A stretch of DNA of 64,000 nucleotides. It comes from Hyphomicrobiales bacterium. Lineage in GTDB: Bacteria; Pseudomonadota; Alphaproteobacteria; Rhizobiales; Beijerinckiaceae. The stretch covers positions 3,533,501-3,597,500 of the forward strand of contig CAKNFP010000001.1 of NCBI GenBank assembly GCA_930633525.1, given 5' to 3'. Position numbers and translations under genes: made by a program. The notes below the pieces were generated by a model, which was given only the letters and a program-made list of their open reading frames with translations, was not told the DNA's origin and did not search any database. This document shows, piece by piece, positions 8,750-18,215 of the stretch (its first letter is position 1; each line of letters opens with the position of its first letter).

Positions 8750-9612
8750 GCGCAGTTCCCGAGATCCGCAGGTCGACCAGCAGCAAGGTCTGGAGATGGG
8801 TTCGCCGCAACAAGGCGGCCTCGCTCGGCGCAGCCATCATGGTCGTCGTGACGCTGGCCGCGATCCTGGCTCCCTGGATCGCGCCCTACGACCCGGACGA
8901 ACAGAACATCATCCTGAATCTTGGGGCCCCAACGGCCGAGCATTGGCTGGGTAACGACACATACGGCCGCGACACGCTCTCGCGCATCATCTGGGGCGCA
9001 CGCGTCTCGCTCTTCGTCAGCCTCACGTCGATCGCGCTGGCGATGGTCATCGGCGGCACCTTCGGGGTGGCGGCCGGCTATTTCGGCGGCCGCACCGATC
9101 GCATCATCATGGCCTGCATGGACGTTCTTCTGTCTTTCCCGAGCCTGGTGATGGGCCTGCTCGTCGTCGCCGTGCTCGGGCCGACGATGTTGAACCTGAT
9201 CATCGCGATCGCCTTCACCGCCATCGCGCCCTTCGCGCGCATCGCCCGTGCCCCAACCCTGTCGATCAAGAACCGCGAGTTCGTCGAGGCAGGCCGCACC
9301 ATCGGCTTTTCCGATCTCAAGATCATGGTGCGCTACATCATTCCGAACATCGCCGACGAGGTCGTCGTGCTCGGTACCTTGTGGCTCGCCACGGCCGTGC
9401 GTACGGAAGCCTCCCTTTCCTTCATCGGGCTTGGCGTGCGTCCGCCCACGCCGACCTGGGGCGGCATGATCCGCGACGGCTTCGAAAACATGCTCGACGC
9501 GCCATGGCTCGTCATTTTCCCGAGCATCGCGATCCTCATCGTCATGATCGCGCTGAATCTGCTGGGCGATGGGCTGCGCGACGCGACCGACCCGCGCCTG
9601 CGCCACGAGTGA
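8746..9612 (+). CDS. ABC transporter permease, DppC type
   Basis: A 288-residue second permease, paired with the DppB-type gene by an ATGA overlap. It has the N-terminal segment AASLGAAIMVVVTLAAILAPWIAPYDPDEQ, the HWLGNDTYGRDTLSRIIWGARVSL signature of DppC proteins, the EAA loop EFVEAGRTIGFSDLKIMVRYIIPNI, and the end GDGLRDATDPRLRHE. It should complete a heterodimeric channel served by the binding protein at 5392-6954. Confidence 0.88.
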   Translation: MSAVPEIRRSTSSKVWRWVRRNKAASLGAAIMVVVTLAAILAPWIAPYDPDEQNIILNLGAPTAEHWLGNDTYGRDTLSRIIWGARVSLFVSLTSIALAMVIGGTFGVAAGYFGGRTDRIIMACMDVLLSFPSLVMGLLVVAVLGPTMLNLIIAIAFTAIAPFARIARAPTLSIKNREFVEAGRTIGFSDLKIMVRYIIPNIADEVVVLGTLWLATAVRTEASLSFIGLGVRPPTPTWGGMIRDGFENMLDAPWLVIFPSIAILIVMIALNLLGDGLRDATDPRLRHE

Positions 9613-9651
9613 GCAAAGTGCCCAGCGTGGCGTGGAGGGAGTGAGACTGCG

Positions 9652-11031
9652 ATGACTGCGCCGACCATCGCCGAAGACCTCGCGCGGTTCGTGCGTGATC
9701 TCACGCCCACGGCCGTGCCGGCGATCGTCAGGGAGCGGGCACGCCATCTCATCCTCGATGGCATCGGCACCGCCCTCGCGGCCAATGCGCGCGGCATGGG
9801 TGGCGCATTCGCCGCCGCCCTCGCGCCCTTGAGCGCAAGCGGCGCGTGCCCCGTGATCGGCGAGGCGGAGCGGTTTGCGCCGCGCGACGCGGCGCTCCTG
9901 AACGGCCTCCTGATCCACAGCCTCGAGTTCGACGACACCCATATGGGAGCCGTGCTGCATCCCACGGCGACAGCGTTCGCGGCAGCGCTTGCCGCAGCGG
10001 AGATGACGGACGCGGCGGACGATGCCCTCGTCACCGCTTATATCGCCGGGCTTGAATGCGGCACGCGCATCGGTGCGCTGGCGCCGGGCCTCTTCCAGGC
10101 GGCAGGCTTTCATCCGACTGGCGTGGTCGGCGTTTTTGCCGCGGCGCTCGCAGCCGGCAAGCTGTTCGGCCTCACGATCCCACAATTGATGGATGCGCAG
10201 GGGCTGGCGCTCTCGATGGCCTCCGGCTCCATGCAGTTCCTGCAAGGTGGAGGCGTCGGCAAGCGCTTCCATGCCGGCTGGGCCGCGCAATGCGGCCTCC
10301 TCGCCGCGTCCATGGCACGCGAGGGCATCGCCGGCGCGAAAGGCGTGTTCGAGGGCCAGCACGGTCTCTTTGCCAGCTTCGCCCGCCAGCAGGTGCCGCA
10401 GGAAAAGGCTGCGGCCGCCCTGGCAGCGCTTGGCAGTTCCTGGGAGACACTGGCCGTCGCGGTGAAGCCGTTCCCGGCCGCCTACTATACCCACGCCTGC
10501 ATCGAAGCGGCGATCGACTTGGCTCTTTCCCACGCCGTCGATATCGCGGCCATTGACCGCGTCGATGCCCGCGTGCCGCCGCCAGTCCTGCCGAAAATCG
10601 CCGGGCCCCATGCGGCGAAGGCGCAGCCTGCCGATGTCTCCGCCGCGCAATTCGCCCTGCCCTTCCTGGTCGCCACAGCCCTGACGTCGCGGCGCTTCGG
10701 GCTCGGTGAGCTGACGCCGCAAACCCTCGCCGACCCGGCTATTCTCGATCTCGCCAGACGCGTCACATGCACGGGAGACGCCACGCTGGACTTTCCGCGC
10801 TATTACGGCGGCGAGGTCGCGATCTGGCTCGACAACGGGCGCGTGCTGACGCGCCGGGTCGCCATCAACCTCGGATCCGAGGACCGGCCTGTCGGGAACG
10901 ACTTCATCCTGGCGAAATTCGCGAGCAACTGCCAACTGGCCGGCCAGCCCGCGTCCGATGCGCTCGCGGCCCGCCTCGGCCATGACATCCGGGGCCTTGT
11001 GGCGGCGACCGGCGAGCATGCCCCGGCCTGA
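9652..11031 (+). CDS. MmgE/PrpD family protein
   Basis: At 459 residues this is a full-length member of the MmgE/PrpD fold, which includes 2-methylcitrate dehydratase and cis-aconitate decarboxylase. Family-typical segments are GLLIHSLEFDDTHMGAVLHPTATAFAAALA, GTRIGALAPGLFQAAGFHPTGVVGVFAAALAAGKLFGL, and KPFPAAYYTHACIEAAIDLA. It lies 39 bp after the permease pair and is probably co-transcribed. In such catabolic contexts PrpD-like proteins have unclear dehydratase or isomerase roles, so the substrate is left open. Confidence 0.85.
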   Translation: MTAPTIAEDLARFVRDLTPTAVPAIVRERARHLILDGIGTALAANARGMGGAFAAALAPLSASGACPVIGEAERFAPRDAALLNGLLIHSLEFDDTHMGAVLHPTATAFAAALAAAEMTDAADDALVTAYIAGLECGTRIGALAPGLFQAAGFHPTGVVGVFAAALAAGKLFGLTIPQLMDAQGLALSMASGSMQFLQGGGVGKRFHAGWAAQCGLLAASMAREGIAGAKGVFEGQHGLFASFARQQVPQEKAAAALAALGSSWETLAVAVKPFPAAYYTHACIEAAIDLALSHAVDIAAIDRVDARVPPPVLPKIAGPHAAKAQPADVSAAQFALPFLVATALTSRRFGLGELTPQTLADPAILDLARRVTCTGDATLDFPRYYGGEVAIWLDNGRVLTRRVAINLGSEDRPVGNDFILAKFASNCQLAGQPASDALAARLGHDIRGLVAATGEHAPA

Positions 11032-11043
11032 TGTCCGTGGGCT

Positions 11044-12120
11044 TCAGCCGTCCCGGCCGACTGCGCCGTCCGCCACAGCCATGATGATGGACTGCATCAG
11101 GCCGTTGAGCTGGTCGCGATAGCCGGTGCGCGCGGACGGGTTGCCCTCATCCGACGTCATCACCACGGTGAGGTCGAGCGCCGGCACGATATAGAGCATC
11201 TGCCCGCCATAGCCCCAAGCGTAGTGAACCTCCTGCCCCGCCATCTGGCGCAGGAACCAGCCATAGCCATAGGCGTCACCCGTGAAGCGCGAGGCCGTGC
11301 GCGGCGTCCAGGACTGGTCGATCCAGCGCTCAGAGATCACCGTCTCACCGGCGCGATTACGGTAGAGTTCGCCGAAGGCGAGCAGCGCGCGCGGCGTCAT
11401 CGCCATCTGGTTGCCGCCGAGATAGATCCCCTGCGGGTCTCGCGCCCAGGAGGCAATGGCGAAGCCCTCAACAGGCTTCATCCAATCCTGCGCGAGCGCA
11501 AGCGTGGAGCGACCCGTCACCCGGGTCAGGATGGCCGACAGGAGATGTGTCGAACCCGTCGAGTACAACATGGCGCCGCCGGGTTCGTCATCGAAATCCT
11601 GCTCTAGCGCATAGCGTACCCAGTTGCGGCTCGCCACCCAGCGCCCGTAGTTGGGACCGGACGTCCGCCCGAGACCGGCTTGCATCGACAGTAGGTGGCC
11701 GATGGTCACGCGCGCCAGTCGGGGATCGGGATTACCCGGCAGATCGCGCAGCAGCAGCGACGCGATCGGCTGATCCGGCCCCTGCAGGATGCGCCTGTCG
11801 ATGGCGATCCCGACGAGGGCAGACATCACCGACTTGGACGCGGATTTGATATTGGTGGGGCGCGCGGGAGAATGGCCGCGATAGCCGCGTTCTGCCAAGA
11901 TTTCACCGCGATGCGCAACGAGCACGGTCTCGAGCGCCGCGAGGTCTCCCGCCGTGTCCAGCAGTCCGCTCAACACCGCATCGATCGGCCTCTCGCCGCC
12001 CGGCGACGCCGCTTGCGATTTTGCGTCGCCTCCCGAAGGAGCGGCCGGCGGCCCGTCCTCAGCCCGGAGAGGCGCGGCGGCATTCAAGAAAGCGGAGGCG
12101 AGAAAGATCCTGCGGTCCAT
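11044..12120 (-). CDS. Serine hydrolase of the beta-lactamase (class C/esterase) family
   Basis: A 358-residue secreted hydrolase. Starting at MDRRIFLASAFLNAAAPLRA, the N-terminus resembles a signal peptide, followed by a Pro/Ser-rich linker. The catalytic SxxK is SASK (in TNIKSASKSVMSALVG). The second motif is a YSTGS-type Tyr, and the third is HYAWGYGGQ in place of KTG. This pattern fits family S12/EstB-like esterases or peptidases rather than true beta-lactamases. It is convergent with the PrpD-like gene. Confidence 0.82.
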   Translation of the reverse strand: MDRRIFLASAFLNAAAPLRAEDGPPAAPSGGDAKSQAASPGGERPIDAVLSGLLDTAGDLAALETVLVAHRGEILAERGYRGHSPARPTNIKSASKSVMSALVGIAIDRRILQGPDQPIASLLLRDLPGNPDPRLARVTIGHLLSMQAGLGRTSGPNYGRWVASRNWVRYALEQDFDDEPGGAMLYSTGSTHLLSAILTRVTGRSTLALAQDWMKPVEGFAIASWARDPQGIYLGGNQMAMTPRALLAFGELYRNRAGETVISERWIDQSWTPRTASRFTGDAYGYGWFLRQMAGQEVHYAWGYGGQMLYIVPALDLTVVMTSDEGNPSARTGYRDQLNGLMQSIIMAVADGAVGRDG

Positions 12121-12304
12121 GGCCACCGATTGAGGGAGCATTTATGGCGAAATCGTGTGTAGAGCCTGCAATCCAAGCAAGGCTCACGCCAAGTTGACGG
12201 TGGGCTACTTCCTCGACAATGCTTCCCGCCGCCTCATTTCCCGTCGCGCGTCATGCCGGGGCGGGTTATGTGTCGATGTACGGACAATTTCAGGTTGAGC
12301 GCCC

Positions 12305-13558
12305 ATGACCACAGAAACGAAAGCCCCCTCCTCGATCGATCCCGTGAAGCTCGACAAGCTGGCCGAAGTGGCCGTGAAGGTCGGCCTGGGGCTGCAGCCG
12401 GGCCAGAACCTCTTCCTCACGGCACCCGTCACAGCGCTGCCACTCGTCCGGCGGATCGCCGAGCATGCCTACAAGGCGGGCGCCGGCCTCGTGACGCCCT
12501 TCTTCTCCGACGAGGCGATGACGCTCGCCCGCTACCGCTTCGCTCCGGACGGGAGCTTCGACAGCGCCCCGGGCTGGCTCTACGAGGGTATCGCCAAGGC
12601 CTTCGGCGAAAACACCGCGCGCCTTGCCATTGTCGGCGACAACCCCATGCTTCTCTCGGGCGAGGATCCGGCCAAGGTCGCGCGCGCCAACAAGGCCAAC
12701 TCCGTCGCCTACCAGCCGGCGCTGGAGAAGATCGCCGGATTCGACATCAACTGGAATATCGTCGCCTTCCCCGGCGCCTCCTGGGCCGCGCAGGTCTTTC
12801 CAGGCGAGGACGAGGCAACGGCAGTGGGCAAGCTCGCGGATGCCATCTTCGCGGCGTCCCGCGTCGATGCCGATGATCCCGTTGCCGCCTGGGCCGCGCA
12901 CAACGTCGCGCTCAACACCCGCACCCGCTGGCTGAACGAGCGTCGTTTCAGCGCCTTGCATTTCAAGGGACCGGGCACGGACCTGACGATCGGCCTCGCC
13001 GATGATCACGAATGGCAGGGCGGCGCCTCCAAGGCCAAGAACGGCATCATCTGCAACCCCAACATTCCGACCGAGGAAGTCTTCACGACGCCCCATGCGC
13101 GCCGGGTCGACGGCTATGTCCGCAGCACCAAGCCGCTGTCGCATCAGGGCACACTGATCGACAACATCGCCGTGAAATTCGAGGGCGGCCGCATCGTCGA
13201 AGCCACCGCGAGCCGCGGTGCCGAGGTCTTGAACAAGGTGCTCGACACCGACGAGGGCGCGCGGCGCCTCGGCGAGGTGGCGCTCGTTCCGCATTCCTCG
13301 CCCATCTCGAAGAGCGGCGTCCTGTTCTACAACACGCTGTTCGACGAGAATGCCTCCTGCCATATCGCGCTCGGCCAGTGCTATTCCAAGTGCTTCATCG
13401 ACGGCGCGAAGCTGACGCCGGAGGAGGTCGCCGCCAAAGGTGGCAACAAGAGCTTCATCCATATCGACTGGATGATCGGCTCTGACGAGATTGATATCGA
13501 CGGCATCGGCGCGGATGGAAGCCGCACGCCCGTGTTCCGCAAGGGCGAATGGGCGTGA
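12305..13558 (+). CDS. M29 family aminopeptidase
   Basis: A 417-residue thermophilic-type metalloaminopeptidase (peptidase family M29, aminopeptidase S/T group). Family motifs include LDKLAEVAVKVGLGLQPGQNLFLTAPV at the start, TDLTIGLADDHEWQGG mid-protein, and the metal-site region with FPNIPTEEVFTTPH-like sequence (seen as NPNIPTEEVFTTPHARRVDGYV) and SCHIALGQCYSKC. It removes N-terminal residues from small peptides in the cytoplasm. With the M19 dipeptidase and peptide-type transporter nearby it supports peptide scavenging by this cluster. Confidence 0.88.
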   Translation: MTTETKAPSSIDPVKLDKLAEVAVKVGLGLQPGQNLFLTAPVTALPLVRRIAEHAYKAGAGLVTPFFSDEAMTLARYRFAPDGSFDSAPGWLYEGIAKAFGENTARLAIVGDNPMLLSGEDPAKVARANKANSVAYQPALEKIAGFDINWNIVAFPGASWAAQVFPGEDEATAVGKLADAIFAASRVDADDPVAAWAAHNVALNTRTRWLNERRFSALHFKGPGTDLTIGLADDHEWQGGASKAKNGIICNPNIPTEEVFTTPHARRVDGYVRSTKPLSHQGTLIDNIAVKFEGGRIVEATASRGAEVLNKVLDTDEGARRLGEVALVPHSSPISKSGVLFYNTLFDENASCHIALGQCYSKCFIDGAKLTPEEVAAKGGNKSFIHIDWMIGSDEIDIDGIGADGSRTPVFRKGEWA

Positions 13559-13568
13559 CGCCCGGACC

Positions 13569-14015
13569 ATGCTGATCCGGCTCTCGACGCCTGATGACCG
13601 GCAGCGGCTTTTCGCGATATGGGAAGCCGCCGTCCGCGCGACGCACCACTTTCTGGCGCCACGCGATTTCGCGGCGATCGCGGGCATGGTGCGCGACCAC
13701 TATCTGCCCGCGGCCGAGCTTGCCGTTATCGAGGATCCCAGCGGTCAGGCGTTCGGCTTCCTTGGACTGAACGGCAGCCACATCGACAGCCTCTTCGTGC
13801 ATCCCGGCCATCATGGTCAGGGTGGCGGCCGGGCGCTGGTGGAATGGGCCGCGCGCAGCCGGTCGACCCTGACCGTTGACGTCAACGAGCAAAACGAGGG
13901 CGGCCGGTTGTTTTACGAACGGCTCCGCTTCGTCGAGACGGGCCGCTCCTCCCGAGACCATGACGGCCGTCCCTATCCGCTCCTGCACTTGCGGCGGACG
14001 GAAGGCGTCACCTGA
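13569..14015 (+). CDS. GNAT family N-acetyltransferase
   Basis: A 148-residue GNAT protein. Motif A appears as DSLFVHPGHHGQGGGRALVEWA, where the Q/R-x-x-G-x-G/A loop binds acetyl-CoA. The final strands include NEGGRLFYERLRFVETGR. ATG 13569 begins MLIRLSTPDDRQRLFAIWEAA, the usual first strand of the fold, only 10 bp after the aminopeptidase stop, so the two are probably co-expressed. Substrate unknown. Confidence 0.85.
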   Translation: MLIRLSTPDDRQRLFAIWEAAVRATHHFLAPRDFAAIAGMVRDHYLPAAELAVIEDPSGQAFGFLGLNGSHIDSLFVHPGHHGQGGGRALVEWAARSRSTLTVDVNEQNEGGRLFYERLRFVETGRSSRDHDGRPYPLLHLRRTEGVT

Positions 14016-14182
14016 TCGGCCGGCCCGGCTGCCCGGTCTTGCTCCCCTCCCCCGGCCGAAGGCGAAGGGCGGAATGCGTCCGAGTTGACAGCTCGCCCTT
14101 CCATGAATGAGCCTGCGTGTTTCCCATCGCCGCAACGGCAAGTTCTTGCGTTGCGGCAGGGCAACGCGTGGGAGTGTGTGGC

Positions 14183-15199
14183 ATGTGCCGACTGAAGGAA
14201 TTCCGGTTGTTCGTCGCTGCCTTCGAGGAAGCCTCTTTCTCAGCGGCGGCCCGGCGGGAGAATGCCACCCAATCGGGCGTGTCGCAGCACATCCAGCGCA
14301 TGGAAGAGAGCTTGAAGGTCCGCCTGTTCCACCGTCGCGGCAAACGCGTGGTGCCGACCCCGGCGGGTGAGGCCTACTACAGGCATTGCGTGGAACTGTT
14401 GCGTTTCCACGCCGACGCCCTCCGCGACCTGCAGCGCTTTCGCGGGGAAGAAGGCGAGCTCAGGGTGGGGGTCACACCGTGGATCGCCCGTCATGTGGTG
14501 CCGGCCGCACTCGATAGCTTCGTCAGCGTCTATCCCAATGTCTCGTTGATCATCATCGAGGATGAGAACCACTCCCTCGCCGAACGGGTGAAACGCGGCG
14601 AATTCTCCTTCGTAGTGATGCCAGAGACCGACCTCGCCGAGAACCCCACGGTTCTCCTGGAAAGCCCCGCCTATCTCGCGTATGGCCGCAGCCGCCAGGC
14701 GGATCTGCCCGATGTCGAGTTGCCCGGGCAGCTGTCGCGCGTCAAGCTCGTGATGTCGTCGAGCTGGAGCCGCTGGCGCAAGGTGGTGGACCGCTACCTC
14801 GCCGACAACAGTTGCGAGCCCCGCCAGGCCATTGAGATCACCTCCTTATCCGCCGCGATCAAGGTGCTGACAAACTCCGACTGGTGTTCAATCCTGCCAG
14901 GCCTCATCGTTTCAGCCGATTCGGACCGCGACCTCGTCGCGATGAAGCTTTTGCCGGACGCGCCGGTTTTCCGCATCATGTCCGTCTGCGCCAACAGGCC
15001 CCTGTCGGAAGCCGGAAAGACTTTCCATGCCATGCTTGCCGATGAAATCACGGCGTTGGGCCAGCGAGGCTTTGGCGTGCCCGTCATTGCGGAACGTGCG
15101 CGCGGCCGTCCCACCACTAAAGTGGTCGCGCCCGCGCGCAGGGCAGCCAAGCGTGTTGCCGGGGACGCGGCGGTTATTCGCCCCAAACATCCCGCATGA
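14183..15199 (+). CDS. LysR family transcriptional regulator
   Basis: A 338-residue LysR-type regulator. The winged HTH is at residues 1-60 (LFVAAFEEASFSAAARRENATQSGVSQHIQRMEESLKVRLFHRRGKRVVPTPAG) and the effector domain begins ELRVGVTPWIARHVVPAALDSFVSVYPNVSL. The C-terminal tail is extended and rich in Arg/Lys/Ala, unusual for the family. The gene is convergent with and overlaps the M19 dipeptidase by 26 bp. It probably controls the neighbouring peptide/hydantoin cluster. Confidence 0.86.
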   Translation: MCRLKEFRLFVAAFEEASFSAAARRENATQSGVSQHIQRMEESLKVRLFHRRGKRVVPTPAGEAYYRHCVELLRFHADALRDLQRFRGEEGELRVGVTPWIARHVVPAALDSFVSVYPNVSLIIIEDENHSLAERVKRGEFSFVVMPETDLAENPTVLLESPAYLAYGRSRQADLPDVELPGQLSRVKLVMSSSWSRWRKVVDRYLADNSCEPRQAIEITSLSAAIKVLTNSDWCSILPGLIVSADSDRDLVAMKLLPDAPVFRIMSVCANRPLSEAGKTFHAMLADEITALGQRGFGVPVIAERARGRPTTKVVAPARRAAKRVAGDAAVIRPKHPA

Positions 15200-16187
15200 T
15201 GCGCAGCCAGTTGCCTGACATGATCTTTTCGACGTCGCTCTCGGCGACCCCTCTCGCCTTCAGGCGATCGAACATGGCGCCGACCTTGCTCATGGTGTCG
15301 ATGCCGTCCGTGGCGCGGTTCTCGTAGGTGTACCAGTCGCCCATGGGGCCGGTGACGTTCGGATAGATGCCGTGCTGGCCCCACATCTTGGCCCACCCTG
15401 CGGGATTGGCCGGGAAGCCTTCCGGAATGTCGCCACCGAAACCGACATGCTCGACACCGGCGACCTTGATGAGATGCATGAAGTGGTCGACCAGATCCTC
15501 GACTGTCGGCATCCTGTCGAAGCGCAGCAGCGGCGGCCAGGCCACGGCGCCAGTCAGGCCGCCTTTCTCGGCCACTGCACGGATCAGATCATCGGTCTTG
15601 TTGCGCGGGCTCGGATGCAGCGCATAGGCATTCGCATGGCTGAACACGAGGGGGCGCTTCGCGGCGGCGATGTAGCCGGCGCTGGTCGTGAGCCCCGAAT
15701 GCGAGAGATCGACGACGATGCCGTTCGCTTCCATCGCGTCGAGCCAGGCACGGCCGGCCTCGGTGATGCCGCGATCGCCGTCGTTGACGAAGGACGCGCC
15801 GTAACCGAAAGCGTTCCGTTCATTGTAGGTCGGCTGCATGATGCGCATGCCGAGGCGCTTGAAGGTGCCGAGCAATGCGACGTCGCCCTCCACCATCAAC
15901 GAGTTCTGGGAGCCGATGATGATGCCGACGACACCAGCCGCATGGGCCGCCTCGATCTCGGCCGCGCTCGTCACGATGGTGGCGAGATCCGGCATGGCAG
16001 CGACCGTGCTGCGCAATTCCTCCAGCTGCAGCAGGGCATCATGAAGCCCGGCCTGGGGACGCGTGGCCGTGAGGTTGATAGCGGACACGCCGCCTGCCAG
16101 CGTGCGCTGCATCTGTTCGCGCGTCACCGCCGCGCAGTTGAGACCGTCGATGATCAGGGGGCCGGTCGGCTTGTGGGCATGCGTCAT
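15174..16187 (-). CDS. Membrane dipeptidase family protein (peptidase M19)
   Basis: A 337-residue M19 metallopeptidase. Signature segments are LIIDGLNCAAVTREQ at the N-terminus, NERNAFGYGASFVNDGDRGITEAGRAWLDAMEANGIVVDLSHSG with metal ligands, PLVFSHANAYALHPSPRNKTDDLIRAVAEKGG, and EHVGFGGDIPEG. ATG 16187 is preceded by a good GGAGGAA site. The family cleaves dipeptides, including D-amino-acid dipeptides. It is the downstream gene of the minus-strand transporter operon. Confidence 0.88.
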   Translation of the reverse strand: MTHAHKPTGPLIIDGLNCAAVTREQMQRTLAGGVSAINLTATRPQAGLHDALLQLEELRSTVAAMPDLATIVTSAAEIEAAHAAGVVGIIIGSQNSLMVEGDVALLGTFKRLGMRIMQPTYNERNAFGYGASFVNDGDRGITEAGRAWLDAMEANGIVVDLSHSGLTTSAGYIAAAKRPLVFSHANAYALHPSPRNKTDDLIRAVAEKGGLTGAVAWPPLLRFDRMPTVEDLVDHFMHLIKVAGVEHVGFGGDIPEGFPANPAGWAKMWGQHGIYPNVTGPMGDWYTYENRATDGIDTMSKVGAMFDRLKARGVAESDVEKIMSGNWLRIMRDVWGE

Positions 16188-16284
16188 CGTTTCCTCCATG
16201 AGGCTTTTCAACAATCGATGGGACTGGGGGTGGGCCGGCGACCTGAATGTGTCCGGCGCGGTCGTCGGATCTAGAGGTGGGCTA

Positions 16285-17181
16285 TCACGTCTGCTCGTTC
16301 GCCAGCCGGGGATCGAGCGCGTCGCGCAAGGCGTCGCCCAGCATGTTGATGGCAAGGATGGTGAAGGTGATCGCAGCACCGGGGAAGACCGAACTCGCCC
16401 AGGCCGTCTGCACGTATTTCTGACCTTCGCTGATCATGCCGCCCCAGGTCGGGGTGGGTGGTTGCACGCCGAGCCCGAGAAAGCTCAGCGTCGCCTCGAT
16501 GAGGATCATGCGCGAGAGCTCGTAGGTAGCCACGACGATCAGGGCGGACAGGACATTCGGCGCGATGTGCTTGAGAATGATGCGTATCGGCGGAGCGCCG
16601 ATGGCGCGCGCGGCCTCCACATATTCGAGCTCGCGCACGGAAATCACATCCGCGCGCACGATGCGGGCGATCTGGGGCCAGGCGGATATGCCCATCAGCA
16701 CAATCAGGACCGGCACCGATGCTCCGATGGCGGCGGTAACGGCGATGACGAGGAGGATGACGGGAAACGACAGCTGCGCATCGATCGCGCGCAGCACCAG
16801 CGCGTCAACCCAGCCCCCGGCATAGCCGGCGATCAGGCCCATCAAGGCGCCGATAACGCAGGCGATGATCACCGCCGCCAGCGAGATCGCGAGGGTCACC
16901 CGCGTACCATAGATGATGCGCGAGAGGATATCGCGGCCGAGCTGATCGGTGCCCAGCCAGTTGCTGCCCTGGCCGGTCAGAAAGGACGGAGGTCGCAGTC
17001 GCCGGACAATGCTTTGCTGGTAGGGATCGAACGGCGCGATCAGGCTTGGGAACAGGGCGCAAACCAGGACGACGGCGAGGAACAGCAGGCTGATCAGTGC
17101 AACGGGGGAGCGGAGCTGGCGTCCAAGGGCGACGAGCTTGGGATTGCGCGATCGTCCGACGGTCAGGGTCACGGCGCTCAT
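16285..17181 (-). CDS. ABC transporter permease, DppC type (second system)
   Basis: A 298-residue inner-membrane permease with the DppC signature GSNWLGTDQLGRDILSRIIYGTRVTLAIS, the EAA loop ELEYVEAARAIGAPPIRIILKHIAPNV, and the ending GDALRDALDPRLANEQT. Its start overlaps the upstream DppB-type gene stop by 4 bp. It pairs with the binding protein at 18216-19754. Confidence 0.88.
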   Translation of the reverse strand: MSAVTLTVGRSRNPKLVALGRQLRSPVALISLLFLAVVLVCALFPSLIAPFDPYQQSIVRRLRPPSFLTGQGSNWLGTDQLGRDILSRIIYGTRVTLAISLAAVIIACVIGALMGLIAGYAGGWVDALVLRAIDAQLSFPVILLVIAVTAAIGASVPVLIVLMGISAWPQIARIVRADVISVRELEYVEAARAIGAPPIRIILKHIAPNVLSALIVVATYELSRMILIEATLSFLGLGVQPPTPTWGGMISEGQKYVQTAWASSVFPGAAITFTILAINMLGDALRDALDPRLANEQT

Positions 17182-18095
17182 CTCAGCCTCACGCGTGGAT
17201 CAAGGACAGCATGGAGAAGATCGGCCGCCAGATTCGACAGCACAAAGATCACCGCGAAAAAGAACACGACGGCTTGGACCACCGGATAGTCACGGGCATA
17301 GATGGCCTGGATCGCCAGCCGACCGACCCCCGGCCATGCGAAGACGGTTTCGGTCACGATCACGCCTCCCATCAGTACGCCGAACTGCAGTGCCACGACC
17401 GTGACGACCGGGATCAAGGCGTTGCGAACAGCGTGGTGCAGGAGCACGGCCATTTCCGTCAGGCCCTTCGCGCGCGCCGTGCGGACATAGTCCTGACGAA
17501 TGGTCTCCAGCAGCGTCGAGCGCATCACGCGTGTCACCAGCGCCAGCATCGTCGAGGCGAGGGTCGTCGCAGGCAGGATGAGGTGCCAGATCGTGCCGCT
17601 GCCTGTACTGGGCAGCCAGCGCAGCCAGACGGAAAAGATGATGATCGACAGGATGCCCCAGTAGAAGGTCGGCACCGCCTGGCCAAAAGCCGTCACGCCT
17701 CGCACCGTGAAATCTAGCGGAGAATTGCGGAAGTAAGCCGAAGCAATGCCAGCGGGAATTCCGATGATCACTGAGAGTGCCAACGTCGCCAGAGCCAATT
17801 CGAGCGTGGCCGGCAAACGCTCGATGAGGAGATCGACCGCTGGCTCCTGAAAGCGCAGCGAATTTCCGAAATCACCGCTCATCGCGCGCTGGGTAAAGAC
17901 GAAAAACTGCTCCACGACCGGCTTGTCGAGCCCGTTCTGCTCCCGAAAGGCCTGCCGCGCCTCCTCGGAGGCATCGATCGGCAAGAACAGCTCGACCGGA
18001 TCGCCGCTCAACCGCGCCAGCAGAAAGCAAGCCATCAGGATGAAAAAGAGCGATGGCAGCGTGTAGAGGATCCGTCTGATCACATAGCCGAGCAT
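17178..18095 (-). CDS. ABC transporter permease, DppB type (second system)
   Basis: A 305-residue permease beginning MLGYVIRRILYTLPSLFFILMACFLLARLSGDPVELF, a standard DppB N-terminus. The EAA loop is DYVRTARAKGLTEMAVLLHHAVRNALIPVV. It should form a heterodimer with the adjacent DppC-type protein. As in the first system, no DppD/DppF ATPase gene is present nearby. Confidence 0.88.
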   Translation of the reverse strand: MLGYVIRRILYTLPSLFFILMACFLLARLSGDPVELFLPIDASEEARQAFREQNGLDKPVVEQFFVFTQRAMSGDFGNSLRFQEPAVDLLIERLPATLELALATLALSVIIGIPAGIASAYFRNSPLDFTVRGVTAFGQAVPTFYWGILSIIIFSVWLRWLPSTGSGTIWHLILPATTLASTMLALVTRVMRSTLLETIRQDYVRTARAKGLTEMAVLLHHAVRNALIPVVTVVALQFGVLMGGVIVTETVFAWPGVGRLAIQAIYARDYPVVQAVVFFFAVIFVLSNLAADLLHAVLDPRVRLR

Positions 18096-18128
18096 GGCGC
18101 CCTCTTCTCACGCGGCTTGAAAGCAGCC

Positions 18129-18190
18129 GGCCTGAAAAGGCAGGCCTGACTGGGATGTCGGCCCTGCCCCGGGACGCCGCCGGGACAGGG
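18129..18190 (-). promoter_or_regulatory. Two hairpins between the binding-protein and permease genes
   Basis: In the 120-bp gap, GGCCTG (18129-18134) pairs with CAGGCC (18141-18146). CCCTGCCCCGG (18162-18172) pairs with CCGGGACAGGG (18180-18190) with one mismatch. Neither has a T-run. Stable hairpins after a binding-protein gene commonly protect its mRNA and lower permease expression; that role is inferred here. Confidence 0.5.
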
Positions 18191-18215
18191 AAGTCAGCAT
18201 CGATCAGGACGTCGC

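Noticed and set aside
8713..11019. A 768-codon minus-strand open frame across the permease and PrpD genes
   Set aside because: It is an antisense shadow of high-GC coding DNA; the plus-strand frames carry clear family motifs.
11044..12120. A beta-lactamase resistance gene
   Set aside because: SxxK is present but the KTG-type motif is replaced by YGG, as in esterase/peptidase relatives.
12290..13687. A 465-codon minus-strand frame opposite the M29 aminopeptidase
   Set aside because: No protein-family features; the plus strand has the aminopeptidase motifs.
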